A stretch of 64,000 nucleotides of DNA from Georgfuchsia toluolica (GTDB taxonomy: Bacteria > Pseudomonadota > Gammaproteobacteria > Burkholderiales > Rhodocyclaceae). Below the pieces are notes generated by a model, which was not told where the DNA came from, searched no databases, and was given only the letters and a program-made list of their open reading frames with translations. Of this stretch, positions 8,256 to 17,776 are shown piece by piece. The stretch covers positions 1,488,001-1,552,000 of the forward strand of contig NZ_CAJQUM010000001.1 in the NCBI RefSeq assembly GCF_907163265.1, read 5' to 3'. The position numbers and the translations under genes were made by a program. The stretch's first letter is position 1. Every line of letters starts with the position of its first letter.

Positions 8256-8852
8256 TCAGCGACGCATTATCTTCTCGGATGGCGTCAGCGCGTCAATGAA
8301 GCCCTGGCGCGAGAAGATGCGTTCGGCGTATTTCATGATCGGCGCCGCCACCTTGGGCAATTCGATGGCGTAATGGTCAAGGCGCCACAACAGGGGGGCG
8401 ATGGCCACGTCCAGCATCGAAAAATCTTCGCCCAGCAGATGTTTCTGCTTGAGGAACATCGGCGCCAGTTCCGCCAGGCGATCGCGGATATGGGCGCGCG
8501 ACTTGTCGGCCGATTTGAGATTCTTTTCCAGCACCTCGACATGGCTGAACAACTCACGCTCCATGGTGTACAGCAGTTGGCGGGCACGGGCGCGAGTCTG
8601 CGGATCCGGCGGCATCAGCTGCGGATGCGGGAAACGCTCGTCGATGTACTCGTTGATGATGTTCGATTCGTAGAGCACCAGATCGCGGTCCACCAGCACC
8701 GGTACGCGGTTGTAGGGATTGATGACCGCAATGTCCTCGGGCTTGTTGAACAGGTCGACGTCAATGACCTGAAAGTCCATCTGCTTCTCGTAGAGGACAA
8801 TGCGGCAACGATGGCTGAACGGATCCGTCGTTCCGGAATATAGATTCATCAT
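8256..8852 (-). CDS. sspA: Stringent starvation protein A (GST fold)
   Basis: SspA of about 198 residues, an RNA-polymerase-associated protein with a glutathione-S-transferase fold. The opening MMNLYSGTTDPFSHRCRIVLYEKQMDFQV matches the family, with Asp where the usual Cys of TTCPFSHRCR stands. Next come DVDLFNKPEDI, NPYNRVPVLVDRDLVLYESNIINEYIDERFPHP and a helical C-terminal domain. The start at 8852 (or the adjacent ATG at 8849) is chosen by family length. A frame open up to 8963 would overlap the petC stop and add 37 residues of no known domain. Confidence 0.92.
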   Translation of the reverse strand: MMNLYSGTTDPFSHRCRIVLYEKQMDFQVIDVDLFNKPEDIAVINPYNRVPVLVDRDLVLYESNIINEYIDERFPHPQLMPPDPQTRARARQLLYTMERELFSHVEVLEKNLKSADKSRAHIRDRLAELAPMFLKQKHLLGEDFSMLDVAIAPLLWRLDHYAIELPKVAAPIMKYAERIFSRQGFIDALTPSEKIMRR

Positions 8853-8952
8853 GGCGCTGGTGCCCCATGAATAGTCGGCGTCACGCACGACCTTGCGCGC
8901 AGCGGGTGATGTCATTTCACGATGCCCCATAGCAGTCTCGATTCCCAAAGGT

Positions 8953-9642
8953 TTAGTGGACATCTTTCCAGTACTCCTTCTTCAGAGCATAGGCAAAGAT
9001 AAAAAACACGCCGAAGCCGAGCAGTACCAGCGGACCCAGTGACTTGCGATAACCGGCAACCGGTTCACCCATGTACCTGAGGTAGCCGACCAGGTCAGCC
9101 ACCGCAGCGTCATACTGCTCGGGCGAGAGCTTGCCTGGCTTGACCAGTTTCAGTTCATGGTCGTTGCCAAGCTCTTGTTCGCCTTGCAACTCCCACAACA
9201 CATGCGGCATGCCGACATTCGCGAACACCGTGTTGTTCCAGCCCGAAGGACGCGAATCGTCGCGGTAGAAGCCGCGCAAATAGGTATACAGCCAGTCGCT
9301 GCCCCTGACGCGGGCGACCAGAGTCAGGTCGGGTGGCGCGGCGCCGAACATCACCTTGGCATCCTGACGCGGCAGCGCGGTGCGCATCAGATCGCCCACC
9401 TTGTTGCCGGTAAACAGCAGGTTCTCGCTGATCTGCTCGTCATTGAGTCCGATGTCATGCAGCCGGTTGTAGCGCATGAAGGAGGCAGAGTGACAGTTGA
9501 GGCAGTAGTTGATGAATATCCTGGCGCCATTTTGCAGTGCGGCCTGGTTGCCGCTGCGATCCGGCGCCTTGTCCAGATGGGCCTCGGGATTGGCCAGCGC
9601 CAGCAACGGCGCCAGCAACAGTGCGATCAGCAACTTTTTCAT
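8953..9642 (-). CDS. petC: Cytochrome c1 of the bc1 complex
   Basis: Membrane-anchored c-type cytochrome of 229 residues, the electron outlet of ubiquinol:cytochrome c reductase. The start at 9642 gives a Sec signal (MKKLLIALLLAPLLALA). The heme motif is CLNCH, and the distal Met ligand region is probably near PVAGYRKS or MPHVLWELQ. A C-terminal membrane anchor (LGPLVLLGFGVFFIFAYAL) closes it. Its ATG overlaps the petB stop (ATGA), so the genes are translationally coupled. Confidence 0.95.
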   Translation of the reverse strand: MKKLLIALLLAPLLALANPEAHLDKAPDRSGNQAALQNGARIFINYCLNCHSASFMRYNRLHDIGLNDEQISENLLFTGNKVGDLMRTALPRQDAKVMFGAAPPDLTLVARVRGSDWLYTYLRGFYRDDSRPSGWNNTVFANVGMPHVLWELQGEQELGNDHELKLVKPGKLSPEQYDAAVADLVGYLRYMGEPVAGYRKSLGPLVLLGFGVFFIFAYALKKEYWKDVH

Positions 9643-10934
9643 TTCGCTGTCACCCGGTCCGGTTCCGGCTTGCACTTGTCGAGCTTGCTGTAGATCGGCA
9701 TCAGCAGGAAGAAGAGGAAATACAGCACGGTGCAAATCTGTGCTGTTAGCGGCCCCCAGCTCCACCGCTCCGGGGGTTGCGTTCCCAATACACCCAGCAT
9801 TAGAAACGCGACCACAAAAATGGCCAGCGCCGTCTTGAAGAGCGGCCCTTTGTAACGGATCGACTTGACCGGGCTGCGATCCAGCCAGGGCAGCAGGAAG
9901 AAGATCATCACCGAGAGCCCCATGCTGGCGATGCCCCACAGTTTGGCGTCAATCCAGAAGAAGTTGATGGTGTTGGCGCGCAGGATCGAATAAAACGGGG
10001 TGAAGTACCACACCGGTGCAATGTGCGGCGGCCCCTTAAACGGATCGGCGGGAACAAAGTTGTTGTTCTCGAGGAAATAACCGCCGCCTTCCGGCAGGAA
10101 GAAAACGATGACCGAAAACACCATCAGAAAGACTGCCACGCCGACGATATCCTTCACCGTGTAGTAGGGATGGAAGGGGATGCCATCGAGCGGTATGCCG
10201 TTGGCGTCCTTGTGCTTCTTGATTTCGACGCCGTCGGGGTTGTTGGAGCCGACATCATGCAGCGCCAGGACATGCACCAGGACCAGGCCGACCAGCACCA
10301 GCGGCAGGGCGATCACATGGAAGGAGAAGAAGCGGCTCAGCGTCGCGTCGCCGATGACATAGTCGCCACGGAGCCAGAGCGCAAAATCCGAACCGATCAC
10401 GGGAATCGCCGAGAACATGTTGACGATGACCTGGGCGCCCCAGTAGGACAACTGGCCCCACGGCAGCAGGTAGCCCATGAAGCCTTCGGCCATCAGCAGC
10501 AGGAACAGGATCATGCCGAAAATCCACACCAGTTCGCGCGGATTGCGATACGAACCATAGAGCAAGCCGCGGAACATGTGGGCATAGAGCAGGATGAAGA
10601 AGGCCGAGGCGCCGCTGGAATGCATGTAGCGGATCAACCAGCCCCAGGGCACGTCGCGCATGATGTATTCAACGCTGGCGAAGGCGACCGGCACGCCGGA
10701 AGCATTGAGCGAAGCATCCGGCTTGTAGTGCATGACCAGGAAAATGCCGGTAACGATCTGGATCACCAGCACCAGCAACGCCAGCGAGCCGAAGTAATAC
10801 CAGAAATTGAAGTTCTTCGGCGCGTAGTACCCCGCCAGGTGGCCGCGATAGAAATCGTATGCCGACGGGAAGCGGGCATCGAGCCAGCCCGGGATGCCGG
10901 TAAACACGGGTCGATCCGGATTTGTATTTGCCAT
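9639..10934 (-). CDS. petB: Cytochrome b of the bc1 complex
   Basis: Diheme membrane subunit of 431 residues carrying both quinone sites. Paired histidines for the two b hemes are seen in RYMHSSGASAFFILLYAHMFRG and FFSFHVIALPLVLVGLVLVHVLALHDVG. The Qo-site motif, normally PEWY, reads APVWYFTPFYSILR. Eight or so hydrophobic segments are evident. It lies between petA and petC in the usual order, two bases from the petA stop. Confidence 0.96.
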   Translation of the reverse strand: MANTNPDRPVFTGIPGWLDARFPSAYDFYRGHLAGYYAPKNFNFWYYFGSLALLVLVIQIVTGIFLVMHYKPDASLNASGVPVAFASVEYIMRDVPWGWLIRYMHSSGASAFFILLYAHMFRGLLYGSYRNPRELVWIFGMILFLLLMAEGFMGYLLPWGQLSYWGAQVIVNMFSAIPVIGSDFALWLRGDYVIGDATLSRFFSFHVIALPLVLVGLVLVHVLALHDVGSNNPDGVEIKKHKDANGIPLDGIPFHPYYTVKDIVGVAVFLMVFSVIVFFLPEGGGYFLENNNFVPADPFKGPPHIAPVWYFTPFYSILRANTINFFWIDAKLWGIASMGLSVMIFFLLPWLDRSPVKSIRYKGPLFKTALAIFVVAFLMLGVLGTQPPERWSWGPLTAQICTVLYFLFFLLMPIYSKLDKCKPEPDRVTAK

Positions 10935-10936
10935 GC

Positions 10937-11536
10937 TCAGGCTCCCGTCGCAGTGTCTTCGCCGATGACGATTTTGGTATCGCCGACGAACTTGTAGGGC
11001 GGCACCACCAGATTGTCCGGGGCGGGCTTGTTCTTGTACACGCGGCCGGCGAAGTCAAAGGTCGAGCCGTGGCAGGGGCAGAGAAACCCGCCTGGCCAAT
11101 CCGGGCTGATGCCGGACTCGGTCCCGGTCGTAAACCTGTCGGCCGGCGAGCAGCCAAGGTGGGTACAAATGCCGACCATCACCATGTATTCCGGCTTGAT
11201 CGAACGTGTTTCGTTCTTCGCGTAATCCGGTTGGTTGGGGCGTTCCGAATGGGGATCGCTGACCTTGTCGTCGGTCTCTTTCAGCGATGCGAGCATTTCC
11301 GGGGTGCGCCGGATGATCCATACCGGCTTGCCGCGCCATTCGACCGTCATCATCTGACCGGGGGCCAGTTTGCTGAAATCGGCCTCGACCGGTGCACCGG
11401 CGGATTTGGCCCGCTCGGAAGGGGTCATGCTGAGAACAAACGGCGTCGCTACCGTTAGCCCCGCAACACCACCAGCGACTGAGGTCGCTACCAACAGGCG
11501 CCGCCGGCCGCAATCCATGTTTTCGTTACCGCTCAT
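10937..11536 (-). CDS. petA: Rieske iron-sulfur subunit of the bc1 complex
   Basis: Ubiquinol-cytochrome c reductase iron-sulfur subunit of 199 residues. An N-terminal GRRRLLVATS twin-arginine-like region and one membrane segment precede the soluble domain. The [2Fe-2S] ligands are in CTHLGC and CPCHGS. It is first in the petABC operon, and its promoter should lie in 11537-11753. Together with petB and petC it oxidises ubiquinol and reduces cytochrome c. Confidence 0.96.
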   Translation of the reverse strand: MSGNENMDCGRRRLLVATSVAGGVAGLTVATPFVLSMTPSERAKSAGAPVEADFSKLAPGQMMTVEWRGKPVWIIRRTPEMLASLKETDDKVSDPHSERPNQPDYAKNETRSIKPEYMVMVGICTHLGCSPADRFTTGTESGISPDWPGGFLCPCHGSTFDFAGRVYKNKPAPDNLVVPPYKFVGDTKIVIGEDTATGA

Positions 11537-11753
11537 GGTGAGGTAAACCCCTGAAAGTAAAGTAGGCTTTCCTGACTTCCGGACAAACCGGGAAAGGGCG
11601 CGATTATACCCAAGAAGAAAACTGGATTAAAGCCCGGCGTACCGAAAAAACCCGGAGACCCGCTCTGGGACAGTGTTTGCGTCTCGTTTTATTTTATTCA
11701 CAGAAATGGCGGGGGCCAGGATGGCACTTTTTCCTGACCAACCTGGGGTTTCC
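11537..11753. promoter_or_regulatory. Spacer between glgA and petA
   Basis: Non-coding stretch holding the petA promoter (minus) and the 3' end of the glgA transcript. An AT-rich patch around 11601-11625 could be the promoter core. I see no confident terminator. Confidence 0.4.
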
Positions 11754-13208
11754 CTACCTCATCAGCTCTTCATAGACATCCGCGTAGTTGCGCACCGACT
11801 TTTGCCAACTGAAATCGGCAGTCATGCCCTGTCGTTGCAGACGCTGCCACATGGCAGGGTTGCGCCAGGCATTCACTGCCCGGCGCACCGTAGCGAGAAA
11901 TTGCACTGACGAAACTTCCTTGAACACAAAGCCGTTGGCGCTACCGTCGCGCGCCGTCGCCGCATTGCAATCCACGACAGTATCGGCGAGTCCGCCGGTT
12001 GCCCGCACGATGGGAGGCGTGCCGTAACGCAGGCTGTACATCTGGTTCAGCCCGCACGGCTCAAAGCGGGAAGGCATGAGAAATATATCGGCACCGGCCT
12101 CAATGCGATGCGCCATCCTTTCGTCAAATCCAATCGTGGTGGCAAACATGCCGGGATGGCACTGTGCCAGCTTGACCAGTTGCTGCTCCAGCACGGGTTC
12201 GCCGTTTCCCAATATCGCCAATTGGACGGGAATCTTCGCCAGAGCATCCGCGATCGGGGGCAAAAGATCTAGTCCTTTCTGCCTGGTGAGCCGGCTCACC
12301 ACCCCCAGCAGGGGAACATCGTCACGCGTATTGAGTCCGAGTTCGCGGTGCAGGGCCAGCTTGTTGGCGGCCTTGGCCTCGATTCGCTCGCTGTCGTAAT
12401 GCACATCGATGAATGCGTCGCTGGCCGGATTCCAGAACCTGGTATCGATGCCGTTGAGGATGCCGACCAAGCTGTCCGCGCGCCTGCGCAACAGCCCACC
12501 AAGTCCCATGCCACCTTCCTCAGTCTGAATTTCCCTGGCATAGGAGGGGCTCACGGTCGTTATTGCATCGGCATGCTGGAGCCCGGCTTTAAGAAAGGAA
12601 AGCCGGCCGTAATACTCGACGCCGTTGATATGCCAGGCATGGTCGGGAAGGCCAAGCCGCGCTAGCGCCTGCTTTTCAAAAATGCCCTGAAAGGCAAGGT
12701 TATGCACGGTGATGACCGAGCGGGCGCGGCGTTGTGGCAGGTAATGCAGATAGGCCGGCGCAAGGCCGGCCTGCCAGTCGTTGCAATGCACGATGTCGCA
12801 GCGCCAGTCGAGCGTGCAGGCGTCGCTGCCGAGCCATGCCGCCACACGCCCGAGCAGGCCGAAGCGTATGTCATTGTCAGCCCAGTCGCGATCGTCGGGC
12901 CCCAGGTAAGGATTACCGGGCCGCTGATAGCATGCGGCGTTGTCCAGCAGCAACAGGGGGACGCCCGCCGCCGTTGTTGCCGCGCGAAGAACCGAGTCGG
13001 GAAGTTCGCCGCCCAGATTTTTCAACTTGGCAACGACGTGTGCATCCGGGAAATTTTTTTGCAACGCGGGATAGCAGGGCACCAGCACCCGCAAATCGAC
13101 CCCTTCGTCGCGCAACGCCAGGGCGAACGATGCCGCCACATCTCCCAGACCACCGGTCTTGACCCAGGGCGCGATCTCAGGGGTGGCGAAAAGGACCCTC
13201 AGAGCCAC
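11754..13208 (-). CDS. glgA: Glycogen synthase
   Basis: ADP-glucose-type glycogen synthase (GT5) of 484 residues, extending alpha-1,4-glucan chains. The substrate-binding motif KTGGLGDV is at residues 17-24. GT-B features follow: ITVHNLAFQG, GILNGIDTRFWNP, VSRLTRQKGLDLL, and the retaining GT loop around RFEPCGLNQMYSLRYGTPPIVRATGGL. The ATG lies ten bases inside the 3' end of the phosphorylase gene, so the two are coupled. No glgC (ADP-glucose pyrophosphorylase) or glgB is in the window. Confidence 0.95.
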   Translation of the reverse strand: MALRVLFATPEIAPWVKTGGLGDVAASFALALRDEGVDLRVLVPCYPALQKNFPDAHVVAKLKNLGGELPDSVLRAATTAAGVPLLLLDNAACYQRPGNPYLGPDDRDWADNDIRFGLLGRVAAWLGSDACTLDWRCDIVHCNDWQAGLAPAYLHYLPQRRARSVITVHNLAFQGIFEKQALARLGLPDHAWHINGVEYYGRLSFLKAGLQHADAITTVSPSYAREIQTEEGGMGLGGLLRRRADSLVGILNGIDTRFWNPASDAFIDVHYDSERIEAKAANKLALHRELGLNTRDDVPLLGVVSRLTRQKGLDLLPPIADALAKIPVQLAILGNGEPVLEQQLVKLAQCHPGMFATTIGFDERMAHRIEAGADIFLMPSRFEPCGLNQMYSLRYGTPPIVRATGGLADTVVDCNAATARDGSANGFVFKEVSSVQFLATVRRAVNAWRNPAMWQRLQRQGMTADFSWQKSVRNYADVYEELMR

Positions 13209-15757
13209 ACCATCATGCCCATCTCGAACGGATGCGGCAACAGTTCGTGATGGGGATATACGCGGATGCGGTACTCGATCTTGCCGCAGATATCGGGCGT
13301 CAGCTCCAGACCGTAGATGTCTTCGCCATCGGCGTTCCGTCCCTGACGAGCCAATTTGAAGCAGTGTTGCGGCCGGACCACGGCGTTGGGCCGGCTGAGC
13401 AGCAACTCGACCCTGACATCATCCGGCTTCAGCTTGTTCAGTTGCAACGCCACTTCGATGTGAATGCTCTCGCCGAAACGAATACGACGCTGAATGTTTT
13501 CTCCGGCCCAGCGCAGAGTAACGCCGCTCCAGGCGGCGCCTATTCGAGCCTTCCACTCGGAAAGCCGGCGGGCGCAGGCATAATCACTTTCCCTGCAGTG
13601 TGACCACCGCCTGGCAGCCGGTTGATAAAACTTGGTCACATACTCGCTGACCATGCGCATTGAATTGAAGTGCGGCGCAATGGTGGCGATGGAACGCTTG
13701 GCCATGGCCACCCAGCCGGGCGAATAACCCATGGGGCTGCGATCATAGTAGAGCGGAGACACCTTGTCCTGAAGCAATTCGTAGAAGGTGCGAGCTTCTT
13801 CGTAATCGCGGCGGTTTTCATCATAACTGCTGGAAACCGGTTTGATCGCCCAACCGTTGGCGCCGTCGCCGCCCTGGTAGCCTTCGCCCCACCAGCCGTC
13901 GAGTACCGAGAGGTTGATGACGCCGTTGATGGCGGCCTTCATGCCGGAAGTGCCGGAGGCCTCCAGCGGATACAGGGGATTGTTGAGCCACACATCCACG
14001 CCCGCCACCAAACGTCTGCTGAGGTGCAGATCGTAGCCTTCCACCATAAGGATATGGGCTTCGAATTCTGGCATGGCTGCAACTTCGGCGATGCGGCGAA
14101 TCATTGCCTGGCCGGGTTCGTCAGCCGGATGGGCCTTGCCGGCAAATATGAATACGACAGGACGCTCGGGGTCCGAGACGATCTGGCGCAGCCAGTCAAG
14201 ATTCTTGAACAGCAGCGTGGCCCGCTTGTAGGTAGCGAAGCGCCGCGCGAAGCCGATGGTCAGCACGTTGGGATTGTCGGGATCCGCCAGTTTCAGCAGC
14301 CGGTCCAGGTGGGCTTGGGAGCCATGATTGCGGGCATGCTGCTCACTGATGCGAGCGCGCACCAGATGCAACATCTGCGCCTTGATGGATTGACGTGTGC
14401 TCCAGAATTGGTGGTCGGGAATGGTATGTACCCCTTGCCAGTACCCGGCATCGGTCAAGTTCTGACTCCAGCCGCCGGGAGCGGGGGCGCGGTCGAATAT
14501 GTCGCGCCACAGTTCGGACAGAAAGCTGGGGACATGGATGCCATTCGTAACGTAGTCCATCGGATTATCATCCGGGTCGATCTGCGGCCAGATATCCTTG
14601 CAAATTCTGGAGGAAACTTCGCCGTGGATGCGGGAGACGGCATTGTGGTAGGACGAACTGCGCAGGGCCAGGGTTGTCATGTTGAATTCTTGTTGTCCCT
14701 GAACGCGACCCAGCGCCAACAGCGATTCGATACTGCAGCCGATCTCGTTGGCGCAACTCTCGAAGTAATGCCGGATCATGTCCTCGGCGAAATGGTCATG
14801 GCCGGCCGGAACCGGAGTGTGGGTAGTAAACACCATGTTGCTGGCAGCAGCCTCGAACGCCGAGTCGAAATCGAGTCCCTGACGCACCAGTTGCCGAATG
14901 CGTTCCAGAACCAGAAAGGCGGCGTGGCCTTCATTGATGTGCCACACCGTAGGGTGCAATCCCAGCACCTTCAGGGCACGCACGCCGCCGATGCCGAGAA
15001 TGATTTCCTGCTCGATGCGTGTGGTGCGGTCGCCACCGTAAAGGCGATGGGCAATATCGCGATCATGAGGCGTATTCTGTTCGAGGTCGGTATCGAGCAG
15101 ATAAAGCTTGACCACGCCGACCCGCACCTGCCATACCTTGACCTCGACCATGCGGCCCGGCAGTTCGACCTGAATGTGCAATGCTTCGCCGGAATCAAGC
15201 ACGGCGGGTGCCACCGGCAACTCATCGAAATCGGAATCGTGATAAGTCGCCGCCTGCCTGCCTTCGCCATCGATAGTCTGTTGAAAATAGCCCTGACGAT
15301 AGAGCAGGCCGACCCCGACAAAGGGCAGGTGCATATCGCTGGCGGTCTTGCAATGATCTCCCGCGAGGATGCCAAGACCGCCGGAATATATCGGCAGACT
15401 CTCGTGAAACCCGAACTCTGCGCAGAAGTAGGCGATCAGGTCGCCTTCGGCCATGCGCGGACCTATTTCCCGTGACGGACGAACCTGGTAGGAGTCATAA
15501 GCCGAAAGCACCCGCGCCATGGAACCGAGAAATTCCGAGTTCTCCGCGGCTTCATCCAGAAGATGCTGGTCGATGCGCTTGAGCAAGGCCTTGGGACTAT
15601 GACCAACAGCGCGCCACAATTTGTTGTGCAACTGCGCGAAGAGATCGCGCGTAGGACGATCCCAACTGTAGCGAAGGTCGTTGGCCAGCTCGTCCAGGCG
15701 GGCCAGACGGGCCGGTAGCAGCGGATTGACTTCAAGGGGATAACGGGTGCCGGACAT
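13199..15757 (-). CDS. glgP: Alpha-glucan phosphorylase (GT35)
   Basis: Alpha-glucan family phosphorylase of 852 residues that releases glucose-1-phosphate from glycogen or maltodextrin. It starts MSGTRYPLEVNPLLPARLARL. The conserved pyridoxal-phosphate lysine lies in EASGTSGMKAAINGV, and DGWWGEGY follows. Sequence style (short N-terminal region, AEFGFHESLPIYSGGLGILAGDH) matches the archaeal/thermophile-like phosphorylase family rather than the E. coli GlgP/MalP type. It overlaps glgA and lies 33 bases from the GH57 gene upstream. Confidence 0.93.
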   Translation of the reverse strand: MSGTRYPLEVNPLLPARLARLDELANDLRYSWDRPTRDLFAQLHNKLWRAVGHSPKALLKRIDQHLLDEAAENSEFLGSMARVLSAYDSYQVRPSREIGPRMAEGDLIAYFCAEFGFHESLPIYSGGLGILAGDHCKTASDMHLPFVGVGLLYRQGYFQQTIDGEGRQAATYHDSDFDELPVAPAVLDSGEALHIQVELPGRMVEVKVWQVRVGVVKLYLLDTDLEQNTPHDRDIAHRLYGGDRTTRIEQEIILGIGGVRALKVLGLHPTVWHINEGHAAFLVLERIRQLVRQGLDFDSAFEAAASNMVFTTHTPVPAGHDHFAEDMIRHYFESCANEIGCSIESLLALGRVQGQQEFNMTTLALRSSSYHNAVSRIHGEVSSRICKDIWPQIDPDDNPMDYVTNGIHVPSFLSELWRDIFDRAPAPGGWSQNLTDAGYWQGVHTIPDHQFWSTRQSIKAQMLHLVRARISEQHARNHGSQAHLDRLLKLADPDNPNVLTIGFARRFATYKRATLLFKNLDWLRQIVSDPERPVVFIFAGKAHPADEPGQAMIRRIAEVAAMPEFEAHILMVEGYDLHLSRRLVAGVDVWLNNPLYPLEASGTSGMKAAINGVINLSVLDGWWGEGYQGGDGANGWAIKPVSSSYDENRRDYEEARTFYELLQDKVSPLYYDRSPMGYSPGWVAMAKRSIATIAPHFNSMRMVSEYVTKFYQPAARRWSHCRESDYACARRLSEWKARIGAAWSGVTLRWAGENIQRRIRFGESIHIEVALQLNKLKPDDVRVELLLSRPNAVVRPQHCFKLARQGRNADGEDIYGLELTPDICGKIEYRIRVYPHHELLPHPFEMGMMVWL

Positions 15758-15790
15758 GTCGTTGGCCTAGCGGTTCTGGTTTCGTAAATT

Positions 15791-17776
15791 TTACAATGCG
15801 TGAGGGAGGTATTCGAGCACGACAATCATTTCCCGGCTGCAATTGTTGAGCGGCCAGTATAAAGTCAGTTCGACCCCCTGCATGATCTTCTCGAAACCGG
15901 CCTCGGACTGGGACACGGTGTAATAAGGCCGGGCACTGATTGATGCCGGCGGAAAACTCAAGCATAAAGCGCCGGCAAGAACACTGTCGTCGAGAATCAG
16001 TTTTGTCGCCGCATCGAGTTTCAGCTCCTGGCCGAAGCCGCAGGGGATGCTGCCGTCGGCGAGAATATAGCGGCCGGAGTAACCGTCGCAACTAGGCATG
16101 GCGATATTGAGCTGCGTCTCGAAGCGCCCGCTCAATCCTTCGCAACGATAGCGGACACTCAGGCGGCTGCCTGACACGGCGTAGTGTTTCTCGACGCGCC
16201 AGCCGTTGCCGTCGAGCACAAAGTCACCAGCGGCGCCGCTGGACTGATAGGCATCGAGCACATGGTGCCCACAGGTATCAATGAACGACGCGCGCGGACG
16301 ACTGTCAGGCACCAGATCGCCGGGGCCAATCTCATGGATGAAGGCGACGCGGTCATGGGCGGAGGCGATGCCCTCATGTTTGGCGTGAGGCTGCTGGGCC
16401 GGCCCGATCTTGTCGTGATAGGCCTCATCGATGCGGCGCAGCGTGTCGCCGAAGTTGTGGCCGGCAGCATAGGCGGAAAGTTCGATCAGCGCGGCATTGC
16501 CGTCGTCGCGCACCACGGCCTGGAGCGCCTGACTGCGCAAAAACATCTCACCGTACCCATCGAGGTCAACATCGCGGCGTTCCACGGCCGGGCGCAACGC
16601 CACACCATCCAGGTCGGCTTCGAGGGCAAGCAGGTTGTTCCACACGGCGCGGCGCAGATGCGGCAGATAGAGGCCGCCAAATAAACCATGCCAGTAGGCA
16701 TCATTGGCTTGGGCGCGATGCAGGCTCTCCTGCATCCGCAGCGTGCGGGCCGCTTGCGGCAGGCTGGCGAGCCGGGCAGACTGCTCCAGCATGCGCTTGT
16801 GCATCCAGTTGGCTTCCGGAAAACGGGAAAAAAAGTTGCGCCAGATGCCGCCGCGCAGGTAAGATTTGTCGTCGTCATAGCGACCGGCGGCTTTTTCCTG
16901 TTCCACCAGTCGGTGGAAGGCGCGCGCCGCCGGTGCCGGCAAGGTCCATTCGTTCATCTCGATATAGGAGGTGGTGGGCAGATAAACGATGCCGCGCGTG
17001 GCATGGACGCGATGGTAGTCGGCATAGGTCGCGGTGCGGATCAGCTTTGATCCCAGCACGCCCTCGATGAATTGCGTCAGCCAGCCTTTTTCATACACCC
17101 ATTCATAAGTCTCCGGCCAGATGCCGAACTTCTCGATGTCGTCGAAATAGATGGCGGCGCTTTGCCCTTCGCGTGCAAGTCGCTCCAGCCAGGCCACGGC
17201 CTCGGTCGCCGACGAAAACGGCAGCCGGTAACGGGCCTGTTCCGAGATGGGGAAAAGATCCAAGGTGCGGCCGTCCTCTTCGGTGGTCCAGAAACTGCCG
17301 AGCTTTTCGGGCGGCTGGCCGGCACAGAAAAAATGGTAATCGTCCACGGCCACATAACGAATGCCGCAGTCCACCAGGGCCGGCACCACCGAGGACTCCC
17401 ATACCCGCTCGGTCAGCCATGCGCCTGCGGGGCGCTGGCCGAAGTGACGCTCGATCTTGTTCGACAGGGTTTCGATCTGGCTGATGCGATCACGTTGCGG
17501 GATGGCGGCCAGCACCGGTTCGCAATCGCCGGAGCCGAACCATTCCACCTGGCCGCGCTGCGTCATCGCCTTCAGCCGCTCCATGTCATCCGGGTAGCGT
17601 TGCATGAGCACATCAAGCAACCAGCCGGAGAAATGCACACTGAAACGGAACGTCGGATAGCGCTCCAGGGTTTGCAGGAACATCCGGTAACAACGCAGGT
17701 GCGCTTCCTCAATGACCGCGGGGAAGTTGCCCACCGGCTGGTGGGCATGGACGCCAAACAGGAGGGCGATGGTCAT
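15791..17776 (-). CDS. GH57 4-alpha-glucanotransferase-like enzyme (DUF1925/1926 C-terminus)
   Basis: Glycoside hydrolase family 57 protein of 661 residues, probably a 4-alpha-glucanotransferase or amylase acting on glycogen and maltodextrin. Motif 1 is GVHAHQP (residues 8-14). The putative nucleophile is Glu123 in WLTERVWES and the acid/base is Asp212/213 in IYFDDIEKFG. These numbers agree closely with those reported for the Thermococcus litoralis glucanotransferase (E123, D214). The C-terminal half is beta-rich, as in DUF1925/1926 domains. The start at 17776 overlaps the previous stop (ATGA) and is followed at once by the family N-terminus. Confidence 0.88.
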   Translation of the reverse strand: MTIALLFGVHAHQPVGNFPAVIEEAHLRCYRMFLQTLERYPTFRFSVHFSGWLLDVLMQRYPDDMERLKAMTQRGQVEWFGSGDCEPVLAAIPQRDRISQIETLSNKIERHFGQRPAGAWLTERVWESSVVPALVDCGIRYVAVDDYHFFCAGQPPEKLGSFWTTEEDGRTLDLFPISEQARYRLPFSSATEAVAWLERLAREGQSAAIYFDDIEKFGIWPETYEWVYEKGWLTQFIEGVLGSKLIRTATYADYHRVHATRGIVYLPTTSYIEMNEWTLPAPAARAFHRLVEQEKAAGRYDDDKSYLRGGIWRNFFSRFPEANWMHKRMLEQSARLASLPQAARTLRMQESLHRAQANDAYWHGLFGGLYLPHLRRAVWNNLLALEADLDGVALRPAVERRDVDLDGYGEMFLRSQALQAVVRDDGNAALIELSAYAAGHNFGDTLRRIDEAYHDKIGPAQQPHAKHEGIASAHDRVAFIHEIGPGDLVPDSRPRASFIDTCGHHVLDAYQSSGAAGDFVLDGNGWRVEKHYAVSGSRLSVRYRCEGLSGRFETQLNIAMPSCDGYSGRYILADGSIPCGFGQELKLDAATKLILDDSVLAGALCLSFPPASISARPYYTVSQSEAGFEKIMQGVELTLYWPLNNCSREMIVVLEYLPHAL